From NCBI GenBank assembly GCA_029204225.1, contig CM055099.1, forward strand, positions 44,278,036-44,342,035: DNA of 64,000 nucleotides, given 5' to 3'. The position numbers and the translations under genes were made by a program. The number at the start of each line of letters is the position of its first letter. The first letter of the stretch is position 1. This document shows positions 52,930 through 63,019 of this stretch, piece by piece. Below the pieces are notes generated by a model. It had not been told where the DNA came from. It saw nothing but the letters and a program-made list of their open reading frames with translations, and ran no database searches. The stretch is from Diphasiastrum complanatum. Taxonomy: Eukaryota; Streptophyta; Lycopodiopsida; Lycopodiales; Lycopodiaceae.

Positions 52930-54294
52930 AGCCAGTGGTGGCTTCAGTTTTGCTAGACACTCCTTATAGCAATGCCCATAACCACAGTCATGACAGAATG
53001 GTACAAATTTTTCTTTATTTGAAAATTCTGCAACTCTGTGATTTTCTCCACATGTGAAGCATCCAAGTGGGGCTCTGGTCCAGTTTCTAGATGCTTGTTG
53101 TTATGCGGCATCATAAATAGCATATTGGTATGAAAATCCACCTTCTTGATCATTACCATAGTTCCATTGCTCGGCACTTCTGTAAGGTTTTGGTTCCATC
53201 AAATTGGCAGGAGGAGCGGGGTGCTTTGGTGGGGCAGGTAAGGCTAACCGTTCCGGGTATCCAAGAGCAGATTGTCGAGGTTTAACTGCCGGATTTCCTC
53301 CATAATGTGGTTCTCGATATCCCATCTGGGCCTACCGTTGTTGACTTATCCAAGGATTGAAGTTGCAAAAAGCAGTCTCATGATTAGGCGAATTACACAA
53401 ATGGCATATACTAATTTCCATTCATTTTTTCAATTGAGGACACTCATTCACTGTGTGATTTCCTGTACAAATAGAACACCAGATATTTTTCCTAGTAGGA
53501 AAAGTCTTTGCAAACTTCTCAGGTTCCTTGTTCACTTGTCCATGGAAATCTTCCAATGCTTTGATCTTCTCATCAAATTGCGACTGCAACTTTTCCATCT
53601 GTTTATGCTGGTTCTTCCTGAGTTTCTCAAACTCATTGAGCATCACTTTTGCAGTAGCGTTGACATTCGTTGACACAATAGTGGTGAATGTCGTAGTGGT
53701 CTGCCCTGCTGTATAAGACAACATACTGATATTCGGCTCATAGTTTGAATCTTCATCCTCCTCCCAAATTGCATCATCCATAGCATTTTGCAAATGTGCG
53801 TACTCATTATGATGTTTCAGCTCACGTTTGATCCTTTTAGATAGATCTGACAAAAACCACATAATCATGGCATTTTCGTTAATCAGCTCAGGTTCGCACT
53901 CATATCTGAGGCGTTTTATCCATTCAATATAATCTCAAACCATTTCCCGCTTTCCCACTTTAATTTTACTTAAAAGTAGGAAAGGGTCTTCCATAAAGTT
54001 TCAAGGTTTGAACTGTGTGATAAGGGCTCGTTTAACAGTCTCCCAATCTGTACGCTCAGTTTCATCTTGATTATAGTACCAATCTTGTGCTACGCCTGTT
54101 AAGGCCATAGAAAAAAACTTAAGTTTATCTTGGGGAAAAATTTCACCATAGACTTCACAAGATTCAAAATAGATCTGAAGAAATCTAACTGGATTTGTTA
54201 ATCCATTGTATTTGGGTATATCCAAACGAGGTGCTCTTCTGACAATGATTGGATTGACATCCTGAGGAGCACCTCTAGGGGCCGCCATCTTCAC
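52930..54294 (-). pseudogene. Gypsy Gag with several zinc knuckles
   Basis: Start MKMAAPRGAPQDVNPIIV at 54294, then capsid core: RLDIPKYNGLTNPVRFLQI, FFSMALTGVAQDWYYNQ, TDWETVKRALITQF; in-frame stops near 54002 and 53939; IEWIKRLRYECEPELINENA; a helical MLNEFEKLRKNQHKQMEKL segment. Knuckles in order: CSICTGNHTVNEC, CHLCNSPNHETAFC, CFTCGENH (incomplete), CHDCGYGHCYKEC, mostly C-X2-C-X3/4-H-X4-C. At least three stops and one or more frameshifts. Multiple knuckles are unusual beside the single knuckle of the Copia copies here. Confidence 0.8.
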
Positions 54295-54299
54295 AAATT

Positions 54300-54510
54300 A
54301 AATCAAGCAGACAATGAGCTTGGATCTAGATTTTCAATCAAAACTATCTTAGATCAGATCTGTTAGATGATGGATCCATTCCGGTTGAATGAGATCGTTG
54401 ATAGAAGCAACGACTGTTGGAATATTGTTGGCTGTGCGTTTGCTAGAAAGACGTCTTGATAGAAACAAGATTGATAATTAGTAGTAGAAATGTAGATTAC
54501 TAAAATGCCC
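54300..54510 (-). other. Copia leader and first Gag codons joined to Gypsy Gag
   Basis: Matches the leader at 13346-13461 (gtcttgatagaaacaa, gttggctgtgcgtttgctagaa, cgttgatagaagcaac) and continues to a possible ATGGATCC start at 54375. By 54300 the Gypsy Gag of the neighbouring element begins. The junction lies between 54300 and 54375. Confidence 0.65.
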
Positions 54511-54522
54511 GCTCTGATACCA
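54511..54522 (-). other. Primer-binding site, tRNA-iMet type
   Basis: The minus strand reads TGGTATCAGAGC exactly, right after LTR end …ACGACA. Confidence 0.85.
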
Positions 54523-54704
54523 TGTCGTAAAATGGCGTGTGGGCATGAGCAGCAGTGGAAGCTCGAGGATTGAGCGCGGCGTGTAGGAACGGAAAAACAC
54601 AATAGTTAGCAGTAGAAATATTTAAGTAGAACAATTCATACAGAATACTCAAATGAACAACGCAGTAGTGAGACAAAAATTGTACTCTGATCAATATTGG
54701 CACA
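54523..54704 (-). repeat. Copia LTR fragment (13-kb type)
   Basis: The inner ~180 bases match 13476-13700, then homology ends at about 54704 (caatattggca). Truncated LTR. Confidence 0.7.
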
Positions 54705-55224
54705 CGCCTTGTAAATATTTTGCCTTTCTTTGAAACAAAGAGTCTCTCCAAGGGCATTGCAAATTGCAAACTCCATGCATGCACATATGATTTTGTAAGA
54801 CTAAGGTTGGGCTGGTTTTAGCCCATCAATGCACATATCGATACCCGAATTAGGGCAAAACATTTGATTTTAACATGGTATTAATATAGTATCCGTTTTT
54901 AGTTGGTTTCCAAAATTTACATATGTGATAAATATTATTCATGGTGTCCCAAAGACATTGGTGGGCACCAACAAAGTATTGGCCTTTAAAATCATATGCA
55001 TATTACATTTGAAAAGGTCGTGCTTTTCATTATACTACCTTCCTTTAAAGTCTAATTTTAGACAAATTGTATACTCATAACCGGGGGCACTGGGCTTGTA
55101 TCTTCTCTGCAATACCCAAGCCGGTTGATACCAGCCACCAATTTACAAGCATGCTTATATTCATACCCGACTGGTATGAAATTTTCTAAAAAAGTACAAT
55201 ATCAGGGCTCGACTGGTATTAACA
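54705..55224. other. AT-rich spacer
   Basis: No coding frame. The word atacccg and its relatives start to recur from ~54840. Confidence 0.35.
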
Positions 55225-55325
55225 ATATCAATACCCGCCCAACACTAGGACTCGACTAATATTTATAACATCAATACCCGCCCAACACTAGGATAAGATT
55301 GATATTAAAAATATCAATACCCGGA
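55225..55325. repeat. Short degenerate tandem repeat (caatacccgcccaac type)
   Basis: About three units of ~48 bases with caatacccg and acactagga cores at 55229, 55272 and 55314. Earlier single cores lie at 54840 and 55153. Confidence 0.7.
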
Positions 55326-55379
55326 GAAGAGTGTGCCCACACTCTCTCATGACCCATGAGTGCATACTCTGAAGGAACC

Positions 55380-55930
55380 CTAAATGGACCAGGGACCCTT
55401 CACGAAAAAATCACCCCTGCCTTACGGAGAAGACTCCTTGGTACCCTCGGCAGACAGGACACGCTGCAGTGATACACTGAATCCGGGCCGGCGACGGCGT
55501 GCGCCCTCGCATTCATTCGGTACTTCCCACGTCCCGGCGGCCGACCGGCAGCAGTGCAGAGGGCTCCTTTCCATATAAATAATAAACAGTAGCCAATTCA
55601 TTTTACCTTTTCCGTTGTTCGAGAGACAAAGGACACAGGCAGTGGCCGCTGGCATTGGAACTCTTCTTCTGGATATGCAGGGCAGGGCTGGCTGACCGCT
55701 GACTGGCGACAGGCTCGCCCGCCTGTCGGAGGCGAATTTCGAGAAGGCCAAGGACGAAGGAGTCAGGCGCAGCCGACGGGAAGTTTCGAAGCCCTGCCTG
55801 CGCCTGGCAGCGGCCCCGGGGCCCCCCCTTTCGTTCTAGTGCGTGTACTTGGGTCTGTGCACGCCGATGACATCATTTCCCATTATCCGTATCCACGTTC
55901 CCGCTGGTCAAACGCTTGACACGACGGAAA
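55380..55930. promoter_or_regulatory. GC-rich, CpG-containing island with TATA-like box
   Basis: Clearly more GC- and CpG-rich than its AT-rich surroundings. A TATA-like ccatataaataata lies at 55573 on the plus strand. A frame from ~55695 reads RLARLSEANFEKAKDEGVR, plausible but short. It may be the promoter/first exon of a host gene or a remnant; no product can be named. Confidence 0.35.
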
Positions 55931-56051
55931 TTGGATTCTCATTTGGGCTTTGGGTTTTTTTTTTTGTTTATGCCAATTTTATGGGCAACTTCATTGGGTG
56001 CTAAATTCTAGTGCAAACATTTACACTTGATTTGTAACTTATAAGTCTATG

Positions 56052-56198
56052 TTCAAAGTCTTATAACTAGTCAGTCCCATGAAGACGTATTCGTTTTTTG
56101 TCAAGTGTACTGAGCTACTGATAAGCTATTCAAATTATTGTTCAAAGTCTTGTAAGTCTTGACTAGTCAGTCCCATGAAAACGTATTCGTTTTTAGTC
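56052..56198. repeat. Tandem duplication of ~45-50 bases
   Basis: gttcaaagtctt…actagtcagtcccatgaa…acgtattcgttttt occurs at 56052-56098 and 56141-56195. Confidence 0.8.
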
Positions 56199-56429
56199 TT
56201 GACTAGCAGAAATGGATTTCTTTGATTTGAATTTCAAATTCTTTCAGATTACAATCTATGTTAATTCATCTTCCACCAATTTGGATGTTTCTTGAGCATG
56301 ATTGTGTACACGACAAAGACTGTCATCAAAAGTTCATGTGAGATTTCAAACCACTTACCCTTGCCATGTACAACATTTTTTTTCCCCTTCCACTTTCTTA
56401 AGGCAAATCACCCATATGTGTCCATGAAT

Positions 56430-57050
56430 ATTGCTAATCTTTGCAAATAAGACTAGTAATGCTTATGATCACCTTCTGTTTTGCATTGAGCGCATATCCT
56501 TTCCTACGCGGACTAGTTGTCGGGATCTGGTTGTTAGCTCGGCCTATCATTCCATCTTTTTCATTGTTCTTAATCATCTTCACCTCTGCACTTTGTCTTC
56601 ACTTAGGGTTATCTCATCCTTCCACCTTAGGTCTCTCGAGGTGTGTCTATGAACAACCTATTGATGCTCTCACCATCCATCTCCTTCTGTGTCCTTCTGG
56701 CAATGATTGAACAAAAATCCACGATGTTATAAGAGATGTAGTAATGCATGTTCACATTGTTGTTGTTGATCCTATGTGTGCTAATATGTTGTCTCGCTCA
56801 GCCTTCATGTCGAGAGAAGCAACATGGATGGGAACTCAAGAAAAGAAAAGGAGCTACTCTAATAAGCACCCTATTGATGGTGGATATATTCCTTTGGCGA
56901 TTGAGACATATGGCACCCTTCAATTGTGTTTTGATTAATTCCTTCACATGTGTGCTCATCATCAAGCAATAGAGTGCAAGGATATGCATTAGTGCTCATA
57001 CCTTTTTTCAAACAACAAATTTTCATCACTTTGCAACGAACTCAAACCTT
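56430..57050 (+). pseudogene. Remnant of non-LTR-type (RT-associated) ORF, C-terminal part
   Basis: Scattered frames read CLYEQPIDALTIHLLLCPSG, IHDVIRDVVMHVHI, then VVVDPMCANMLSRSAF, EKKRSYSNKHPIDGGYIPLA, IETYGTL and a LHMCAHH end. The order C-x(n)-H-x-x-x-C followed by (H/R)DxxRD, DVxxxDP and a PLAxExxG motif resembles the region after RT in plant non-LTR-like sequences with a restriction-like fold. Family naming is from memory of such sequences and should be checked. Many stops and an internal gap. Confidence 0.4.
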
Positions 57051-57744
57051 GTCAATCTTACAAAGGACAACTGATGGGATAGGTCGACCTCTTATCACCT
57101 CCCTTTACTAGCTGACTTTCCACCTGTCCACTTTTCTGATTTTCTATAGTCAATAGATGATGTTTTAATGACAACAACATAGTTTATCCTTTTTGCTAAT
57201 AATATTGTTGTGATCTTAGATGTACTACATACTTCACTCTTGTTAATCCTGGATTTCTTCAAACTTTTCCTCGAGGACTTATATTTCTTTGTCAATGTTC
57301 TTATAAGTTTTCTATAAATAAATGCATCAAGGTTTTTTTTCTTCTTCTTTTTGCTCACCTTATGAGACAAACCACCTGTGGATAATGGGAGGCCATGACT
57401 ATTGTTTAATGATGCTGTTTTTTATCCAAACAAAAAGCCAACCCATTTTGATGACCTGTTTTTTCAGTATGAACTCATAAATTTACTTTGAAAGATGTGC
57501 AATATGTAGGAAATGAGGATAATTTCTATGAGGGGAGATTTGCTGGAAGATGAGGGAGAGGTAAATCAACAATAGATGTTGAGACTAGAAATAGAATTCA
57601 GACACATAGGTCATTTACTTAATGATAGCAAGCTAGATTGTGAGGAATCTAGTGCTAAAGTATTTTTATAGGCAAGCAAAAGTGAAGGGGGGAGGTTACT
57701 AAGTGTGGGAGAGATGTCCTTTTTCCTTTATAAGTAAGGAAGAA
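57051..57744. other. No recognised feature
   Basis: Spacer between the non-LTR-type remnant and a Copia pol. A Lys/Ser-rich minus-strand frame at 57095-57370 rests on a TTCTTC-type low-complexity stretch and is not convincing. Confidence 0.35.
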
Positions 57745-58314
57745 AGAAGATGCTACTTAATTTAAAGGCATTTTTGTTGGCTATAGTGAATGTAGCAAGG
57801 GATATAGGATTTATGATCCAACTCTTAGAAAGTTAAAGTAAGTAGAGATGTTCTCTTTCATGAATCTCACAATGCCAAAGTGAATGAGAGCTCATCTAAC
57901 TCTCAGTTGTCAAAGATCTTGCAAAGGCTGAGGAGGAGCTTCAAGATGATAAATACTTTGAGGATCTATCTCAAGATCCAAGAAAGCCAAGAAGATCTAC
58001 AAGGCACAAGCCGAGCCATCAAGGGTCACCTATATTGAGAAGGGCAAGCAAAGGGAATATTATCATCCGATCACTTCCTACACTTTCTTGACTACTATGC
58101 TTGAAGAACCATCTTGTTTTGAAGATGCTATTAGGTCACAATCTTGGAAAGATGCTATGCAAGTTGAGTTTGAAGCATTAATGGAAAATCAAACTTGAGA
58201 GCTCATAAATCTTCCACATGGGAAGAAGACACTTTCTTGTAAGTGGATTTATAGATTGAAGTACAATCAAGATAGATCCATTAATAAGTACAAAGTGAGG
58301 CTTGTAGCAAAATC
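57745..58314 (+). pseudogene. Copia integrase-RT linker and RT start
   Basis: GIFVGYSECSKGYRIYDPT, a stop, RSTRHKPSHQGSP-like linker in shifted frames, YTFLTTMLEEPSCFEDAI, SWKDAMQVEFEALMENQT-stop, ELINLPHGKKTL, CKWIYRLKYNQD, KVRLVAKS, then a small frameshift into the RT frame. It is truncated upstream at ~57745. Confidence 0.75.
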
Positions 58315-58995
58315 TTGCAAACTAAAGGCATAGATTATGATGAAACTTTTGCTCATGTTGCTAAGCTTGTCACCATAAGATTGATCATTTGTCTTGCTAC
58401 TTCTTTCAAATGGGAGCTTTTCCAACTTGATGTGACTAATGCTTTCCTAAACGGATTCTTGGAAGAAGAGATCTACATGTTGCAATCTGAGGGCTTCATC
58501 AAGGAAGGAGATGAGGACAAAGTTTCCTTCTTGAAGAAGAGTCTTTGTGGACTCAAGCAAGCACCTAGAGCTTGGTACTCTAGGTTGCATCACTATCTCT
58601 ATTCTATTGGTTTTGTGATAAGCTCTTATGAGCCTTCATTGTATGTCAAATGTAATGATGGCAAGATCATTATTTTGGTTTTTTATGTTGATGATATTAT
58701 TCTCATAGGAAATGATCTTAATGACATAAGAGATGCCAAGATAGCATTGTCTAGTGAATTCAAGATGGTAGATCTAGAAATTCTTAAGTTTATACTCGGT
58801 ATAGAAGTCTCTAGAAGTAATGATTTTACTTTCATTTGTCAATCAAAGTATGATACTTCCATCTTAGAAAATTTTGGAGTAAAAGATTGTAAAGGAATTG
58901 AAACTCCTATGGAGCAAGTTGTGAAAGTTTCTATTGATGGTGATGAAGCATCCTTTGAGAACATCACACTCTATAGTAACATATTGGCTCCTTGA
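58315..58995 (+). pseudogene. Copia reverse transcriptase
   Basis: A 226-codon frame: GIDYDETFAHVAKLVTIRLI, FQLDVTNAFLNGFLEEEIYM (first catalytic Asp), SLCGLKQAPRAWYSRLHHYL, SLYVKCNDGKIIILVFYVDD (catalytic YVDD box), ILIGNDLNDI, FKMVDLEILKFILGIEVSR and SKYDTSILENFGVKDCK. All RT motifs are present; this is the best RT of the window together with 61461-62339. It ends at a stop before RNase H through a one-base shift. Confidence 0.88.
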
Positions 58996-59615
58996 TCTAT
59001 TTGACAATCACTGGACCTGATCTAAGCTTTATTGTAAGCAAGTTGAGTCAATATATGCAAGGTCCTTTAGTATGTCATTGGAAAAGTGCCAAAACAATGT
59101 TAAGGTACATCTCGACTACAGGGAATTTTGGCATTATCTATCAAGGGACTAACTTGTGTTTGAGAGCATACTTGGACTCAGATTTTGCAGGTGATAAGAT
59201 GGATGGAGAATCCATAAGTGCTTTTTCTACATTCTTATGTGGAGGAGTTATATCTTGGCAAGATACCATCTCTCTATTCTCATGTGAAGCCGATAACAAG
59301 GCATTGAAAACAACCACCAAGGAGATCCTATGGCTCAAGAGACTTTTGGAGGAGATTCATGTGATCAAGGTCGAGGAGATTCCATGCATTTATTGTGATA
59401 ATCAAGCATCACAACAACTTGCCACCAATCCTATCTTCCATGCTCGAACCAAGCATATCGAGATTGCACACCATTTTGTAAGGGAGAAGGTGCAAGCCAA
59501 GGAGATCAAGCTCCATCATGTGTCATCGTTGGAATGTGTTGCTGATATTTTGACTAAACCATTGCCAAAGGATTCATTTATGAAGTTGAGATATGCACTT
59601 GATGTTGTACACTAG
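58992..59615 (+). pseudogene. Copia RNase H
   Basis: A 207-codon frame: YLTITGPDLSFIVSKLSQYM, WKSAKTMLRYISTTGNFGII, YLDSDFAGDKMDG (Asp), LFSCEADNKALKTTTKEILW (Glu), IYCDNQASQQLATNPIFHAR (Asp), TKHIEIAHHFVREKV and ADILTKPLPKDSFMKLR. Catalytic residues are in place. It overlaps the RT frame by four bases, which is a frameshift, not a normal gene arrangement. Confidence 0.88.
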
Positions 59616-59630
59616 ATTTGCCAAACTAGA

Positions 59631-59640
59631 TTTTGAGGAG
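59631..59640 (+). other. Polypurine tract
   Basis: TTTTGAGGAG directly before TGTTAAAATTG. Confidence 0.75.
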
Positions 59641-60490
59641 TGTTAAAATTGTCAAATTCTAGCTTTTGATCTATGATTATCTGTAAATAACTTGATCCCA
59701 CACGTGTGAATCATGTTCCCACGTGTGGATGGTAGTCCTAAATGTACTTACTTTTAGTTAGATAGAAAAAGTCTTGATTGCCACAAGTATGAACTAGTGA
59801 AAAGCTAGTCAAGTAAGAAATTGTCATTTGGCAACATTTTACTAGTTGATCAAGCATGATTCCCATGTGATTAGTGGAGGATTCCCACATGTGAGAGGCT
59901 GTTCCCACATGTGTACATATCTAGAAAATATTAGTAGCTTATCGTAGGAGTTGATTTTGGAAGTTCCTAAAAGTCAGGGAAATCAAGGAAAATCATGCTG
60001 AGGCAATGGCATCAATCTAGGAATCAAAGAGGTGGGTGCCTATCTAGCATTGATTGGTGGATATGAAGTGATGTGGAACTTCCCACATGTGCTAGGCCTG
60101 CTGAGTCAGCATATCAGGTCGAAATGTAATTGATCTATATATAGATCATCATTGTGAATATCAAATTTGATGAGAGATCTTGATTTTGAGGCAAATCCGT
60201 GTTGTTTCTACCATTTGTGTTGTGATTTTATGCATTGAATGCTATCCATAGGTATTGTACTTCTGTCCATTGTCCATACAGTGACAAGTTTTCACATGTG
60301 TGAGACTGCTCATCCAATAATTTGATCAATTTACATGTTGTTCTTGCTAGTTAAGTGCATAATTTTGATCTAGATCAAGATCTAATCATTAGATTTGTAG
60401 ATGATCAATCTAACTAGCATCCAAAACCTCTTGTGGATCGATTGAACATCCATTTGATGCAAAAAAATCACCATTCGCAAATTTTTACTA
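59641..60490 (+). repeat. 3' LTR of the 57.7-59.6 kb Copia element
   Basis: The start TGTTAAAATTGTC is exact after the polypurine tract. The right edge is a guess, near aaatttttacta at 60479-60490. It holds CACACGTGTG (59699-59708) and several cccac(a/g)tgtg words (59720, 59852, 59885, 59905, 60083, 60294). Confidence 0.65.
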
Positions 60491-61300
60491 TGTTTGTCAA
60501 GCCAAATGTTTCATAGAGATATCACTCTTTTTCTAAGTAAGGAATATAAATGAGAGATCTACTTTCTTAAGCCAATTGACATAAGTTTTACTAGTAAGAA
60601 TGATAACTTTCGAGTGGCCAAGGATTTTCACTTTACTAGGAATGTATATAACTTTATTAGCAGAGAGAGAGAGATACAAGACTGCACTTAGTTCCTCTTG
60701 ACAAAGCAAGACTGAAGCTCTTTGAAGCCTCTATCCATAATCCAACAAGGTAAAATACAGCTGAAAAGTAAAATACAGTACTAGAAAGCACCATAAAGCA
60801 TAACCACTTTCAAGATGTCCAGCTGATACCTGCCACCATCCCACAAAACAAAACTGCTCAAGTTAGTTCAATGAGGAAGACAGGTGTCATAGTTGAACTA
60901 CAATTGATCATGTCCAAAAGATGTTATGTTACTTAACAGCTTTAAATAGCATTATAAAACTTAGTCCAGTCTTTCCAAACATATGATGTTTTAGCGATAG
61001 GCCAAGCCGTTGTATCATTGTATCAGGGCGAGTGCCATACTGATCAGCTTATGGACAATTGGTCCATATCAGTTCATTTTATTCTTTTTAGAGTATGAAA
61101 AGTTTTAACCGTTTAGAGTTTTACTTAGCCAAAAGACCTGGTGTGTGCTGGAATCAGAGCACATCCATGCTATACTGACCCAAGTGGCCCTTACGGAGTA
61201 AGTATGTCACGCACTATTGTCCATACTCCTGAGCACATCCATGCTTTTCAGTTGTATCTCACCAAGGGTCTAAAGTGACACTGGACAGGGTAGGGTAAGG
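60491..61300. other. No recognised gene
   Basis: AT-rich, with a short GAGAGA run at 60661-60672 and the word agcacatccatgc repeated at 61157 and 61234. No coding frame. Confidence 0.35.
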
Positions 61301-61304
61301 CAGT

Positions 61305-61343
61305 ATCATGATTGTTATGTGGGAATCACATAACAACCATGAT
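61305..61343. repeat. Strong 17-bp inverted repeat with 5-base loop
   Basis: Arms ATCATGATTGTTATGTG (61305-61321) and CACATAACAACCATGAT (61327-61343) pair with one mismatch around loop ggaat. It lies ~120 bases beyond the truncated end of the Copia RT at 61461. Confidence 0.85.
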
Positions 61344-61460
61344 ATGTGGACATTGTTTTGGATAGATAAGTCAGATCATTTAGTAAGTGATTTTCAATGT
61401 CTTTACTAAGTATTAGGGCAGATCCATGCCATACTATCCCTTTCGTAGAGATCACATGCC

Positions 61461-62339
61461 TTACACGTTTCCATGCAGGGTGATGTCCTCAAAGGACGCT
61501 TCATCACCTTCATTAGTTGCTTTCACAACATGCTCCATAGGGGTGTCAATACCCTTACAATCTTTCATACCAAATCTTTCAAGAATGGAAGCAGCATACT
61601 TAGATTGACTTATGAAAGTACAATTGCTACTTCTAGACACTTCTATCCCAAGTATAAACTCTAGGAAGCCTAGATCTACCATCTTGAACTCACTAGATAA
61701 GTCAACTTTTACTTTGCATATGCCATCATCATCATTTCCTGTCATAATGATGTCATCAACATAAAGAACCAAAATGATGATCTTTCCTTCATTACATTTG
61801 AAATATAAAGAAGGTTCATAAGCACTTAGTACAAATCCAAGAGAATAGAGAAAATCATGCAACCTAGAGTACCAAGCTCTAGGTGCTTGCTTCAAGCCAT
61901 ATAGGCTCTTCCTTAAGTAGCACACCTTTTGCTCCTCACCAACCTTGATGAAGCCCTCGGGTTGCATCATGTAGATTTCCTCTTCTAAGAAGCCATTCAA
62001 GAAGGCATTTGTCACATCCATTTGGTAGAGATCCCATTTGAACAAAGTAGCAATGCAAATGATTAATCTAATAGCTACATGCTTAGCTACAGGTGCAAAT
62101 GTTTCTTCATAATCCAATCCTTTTATTTGAAGAAATCCCTTAGCAACAAGCCTAGCTTTGTACTTACTAATAGATCCATCTTGATTGTACTTAATTCTAT
62201 AAATCCACTTGCATGCAAGTGGTTTCTTTCCTCTTGGAAGATTTACAAGATTCCAAGTATGATTCTCTTCTAATGCATCATACATCATCTCTCCAAACTT
62301 TAGATTTATATTCTTCTTCAAAAGATGATGGTTCTTCAA
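61461..62339 (-). pseudogene. Copia reverse transcriptase (minus strand)
   Basis: A 292-codon frame: ALEENHTWNLVNLPRGKKPL, CKWIYRIKYNQDGSISKYKA, GLDYEETFAPVAKHVAIRLI, YQMDVTNAFLNGFLEEEIYM, SLYGLKQAPRAWYSRLHDFL, SLYFKCNEGKIIILVLYVDD (YVDD box), IMTGNDDDGI, FKMVDLGFLEFILGIEVSR and SKYAASILERFGMKDCKGID. The RT looks complete and has no internal stop. At 61461 it stops in ITLHGNV, just where the RNase H portion should begin, so RNase H and the 3' LTR are lost. Confidence 0.9.
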
Positions 62340-62610
62340 GCAATGTAGCTAAAAAAGAGTAAGAGGTAGAAGATGTAGAGTCTTCCTTTTGCTTTCCCTT
62401 GTCCACATAGGTAAGCCTTGATGGCTCGGCCTTGCTCCTTGATGATCTTCTCGGCCCCTTTTGACTCGGATCCAAATCTCCATCCTTGGGTTTGTCATGA
62501 TCCTCCTCGGGTTTGTCAAGATCCTCCTCGGATTTGTCAAGATCTTCAATGCACAATGGGTTATCCATTTGACAAGCTCTTAGCAAATTGTGACTCATCA
62601 AAAAGTACAT
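62278..62610 (-). pseudogene. Copia integrase-RT linker
   Basis: An acidic repeat DLDKSEEDLDKPEEDHDKP made by three tandem ~18-base units (62490-62545), then RRSSRSKAEPSRLTYVDKGK and SYSFLATLLEEPSSFEEEY. It is joined to the RT frame by a frameshift near 62290 and to the integrase frame by another near 62575. Confidence 0.8.
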
Positions 62611-63019
62611 CCTTGCTTACCTTTACTTTTTTGGATGTAGGATCATATATCCTATATCCCTTGCTATTTTCTCCATAACCAACAAAGATTCCTTTGAAAG
62701 AGGTAGCATCTTCTTTCCTTATAGTCTCCAAAGGAATGTGTACATAACAAGTACATCCAAAGATCTTAAAATCTTTTACATTGGGTTTCTTATCAAACAA
62801 GGCTTGATAAGGTGAGATCCCATCTATAGCACTACTAGGAAGTCTATTACACAAATAATTAGCACATGTTATGGCTTCTCCCCAAAATGATATGGGAAGT
62901 GATGCATCAAGTCTCAAAGACTTTGCACACTCACATAGACTCCTATTTTTTCTCTCGGCCACCCCATTTTGTTGAGGGGTGTAGGCAAGTGTATTGTAAC
63001 TTAATACCATTGATCTCAC
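62561..63019 (-). pseudogene. Copia integrase core, second half
   Basis: YTPQQNGVAERKNRSL (catalytic Glu region), FWGEAITCANYLCNRLPSS, PNVKDFKIFGCTCYVHIPLE, GIFVGYGENSKGYRIYDPT, VSKDVLFDESQ. It follows the first half after a one-base shift at about 63000. Confidence 0.87.

Noticed and set aside
55422-55751. A 109-codon minus-strand frame in the GC-rich island
   Set aside because: GC-rich DNA has few stops; the peptide is Arg/Ser/Pro-rich without domain features, and the other strand is equally open in places.
57095-57370. A Lys/Ser-rich 91-codon minus-strand frame
   Set aside because: Low-complexity TTCTTC-type DNA, no motif, no homologous stretch in the window.
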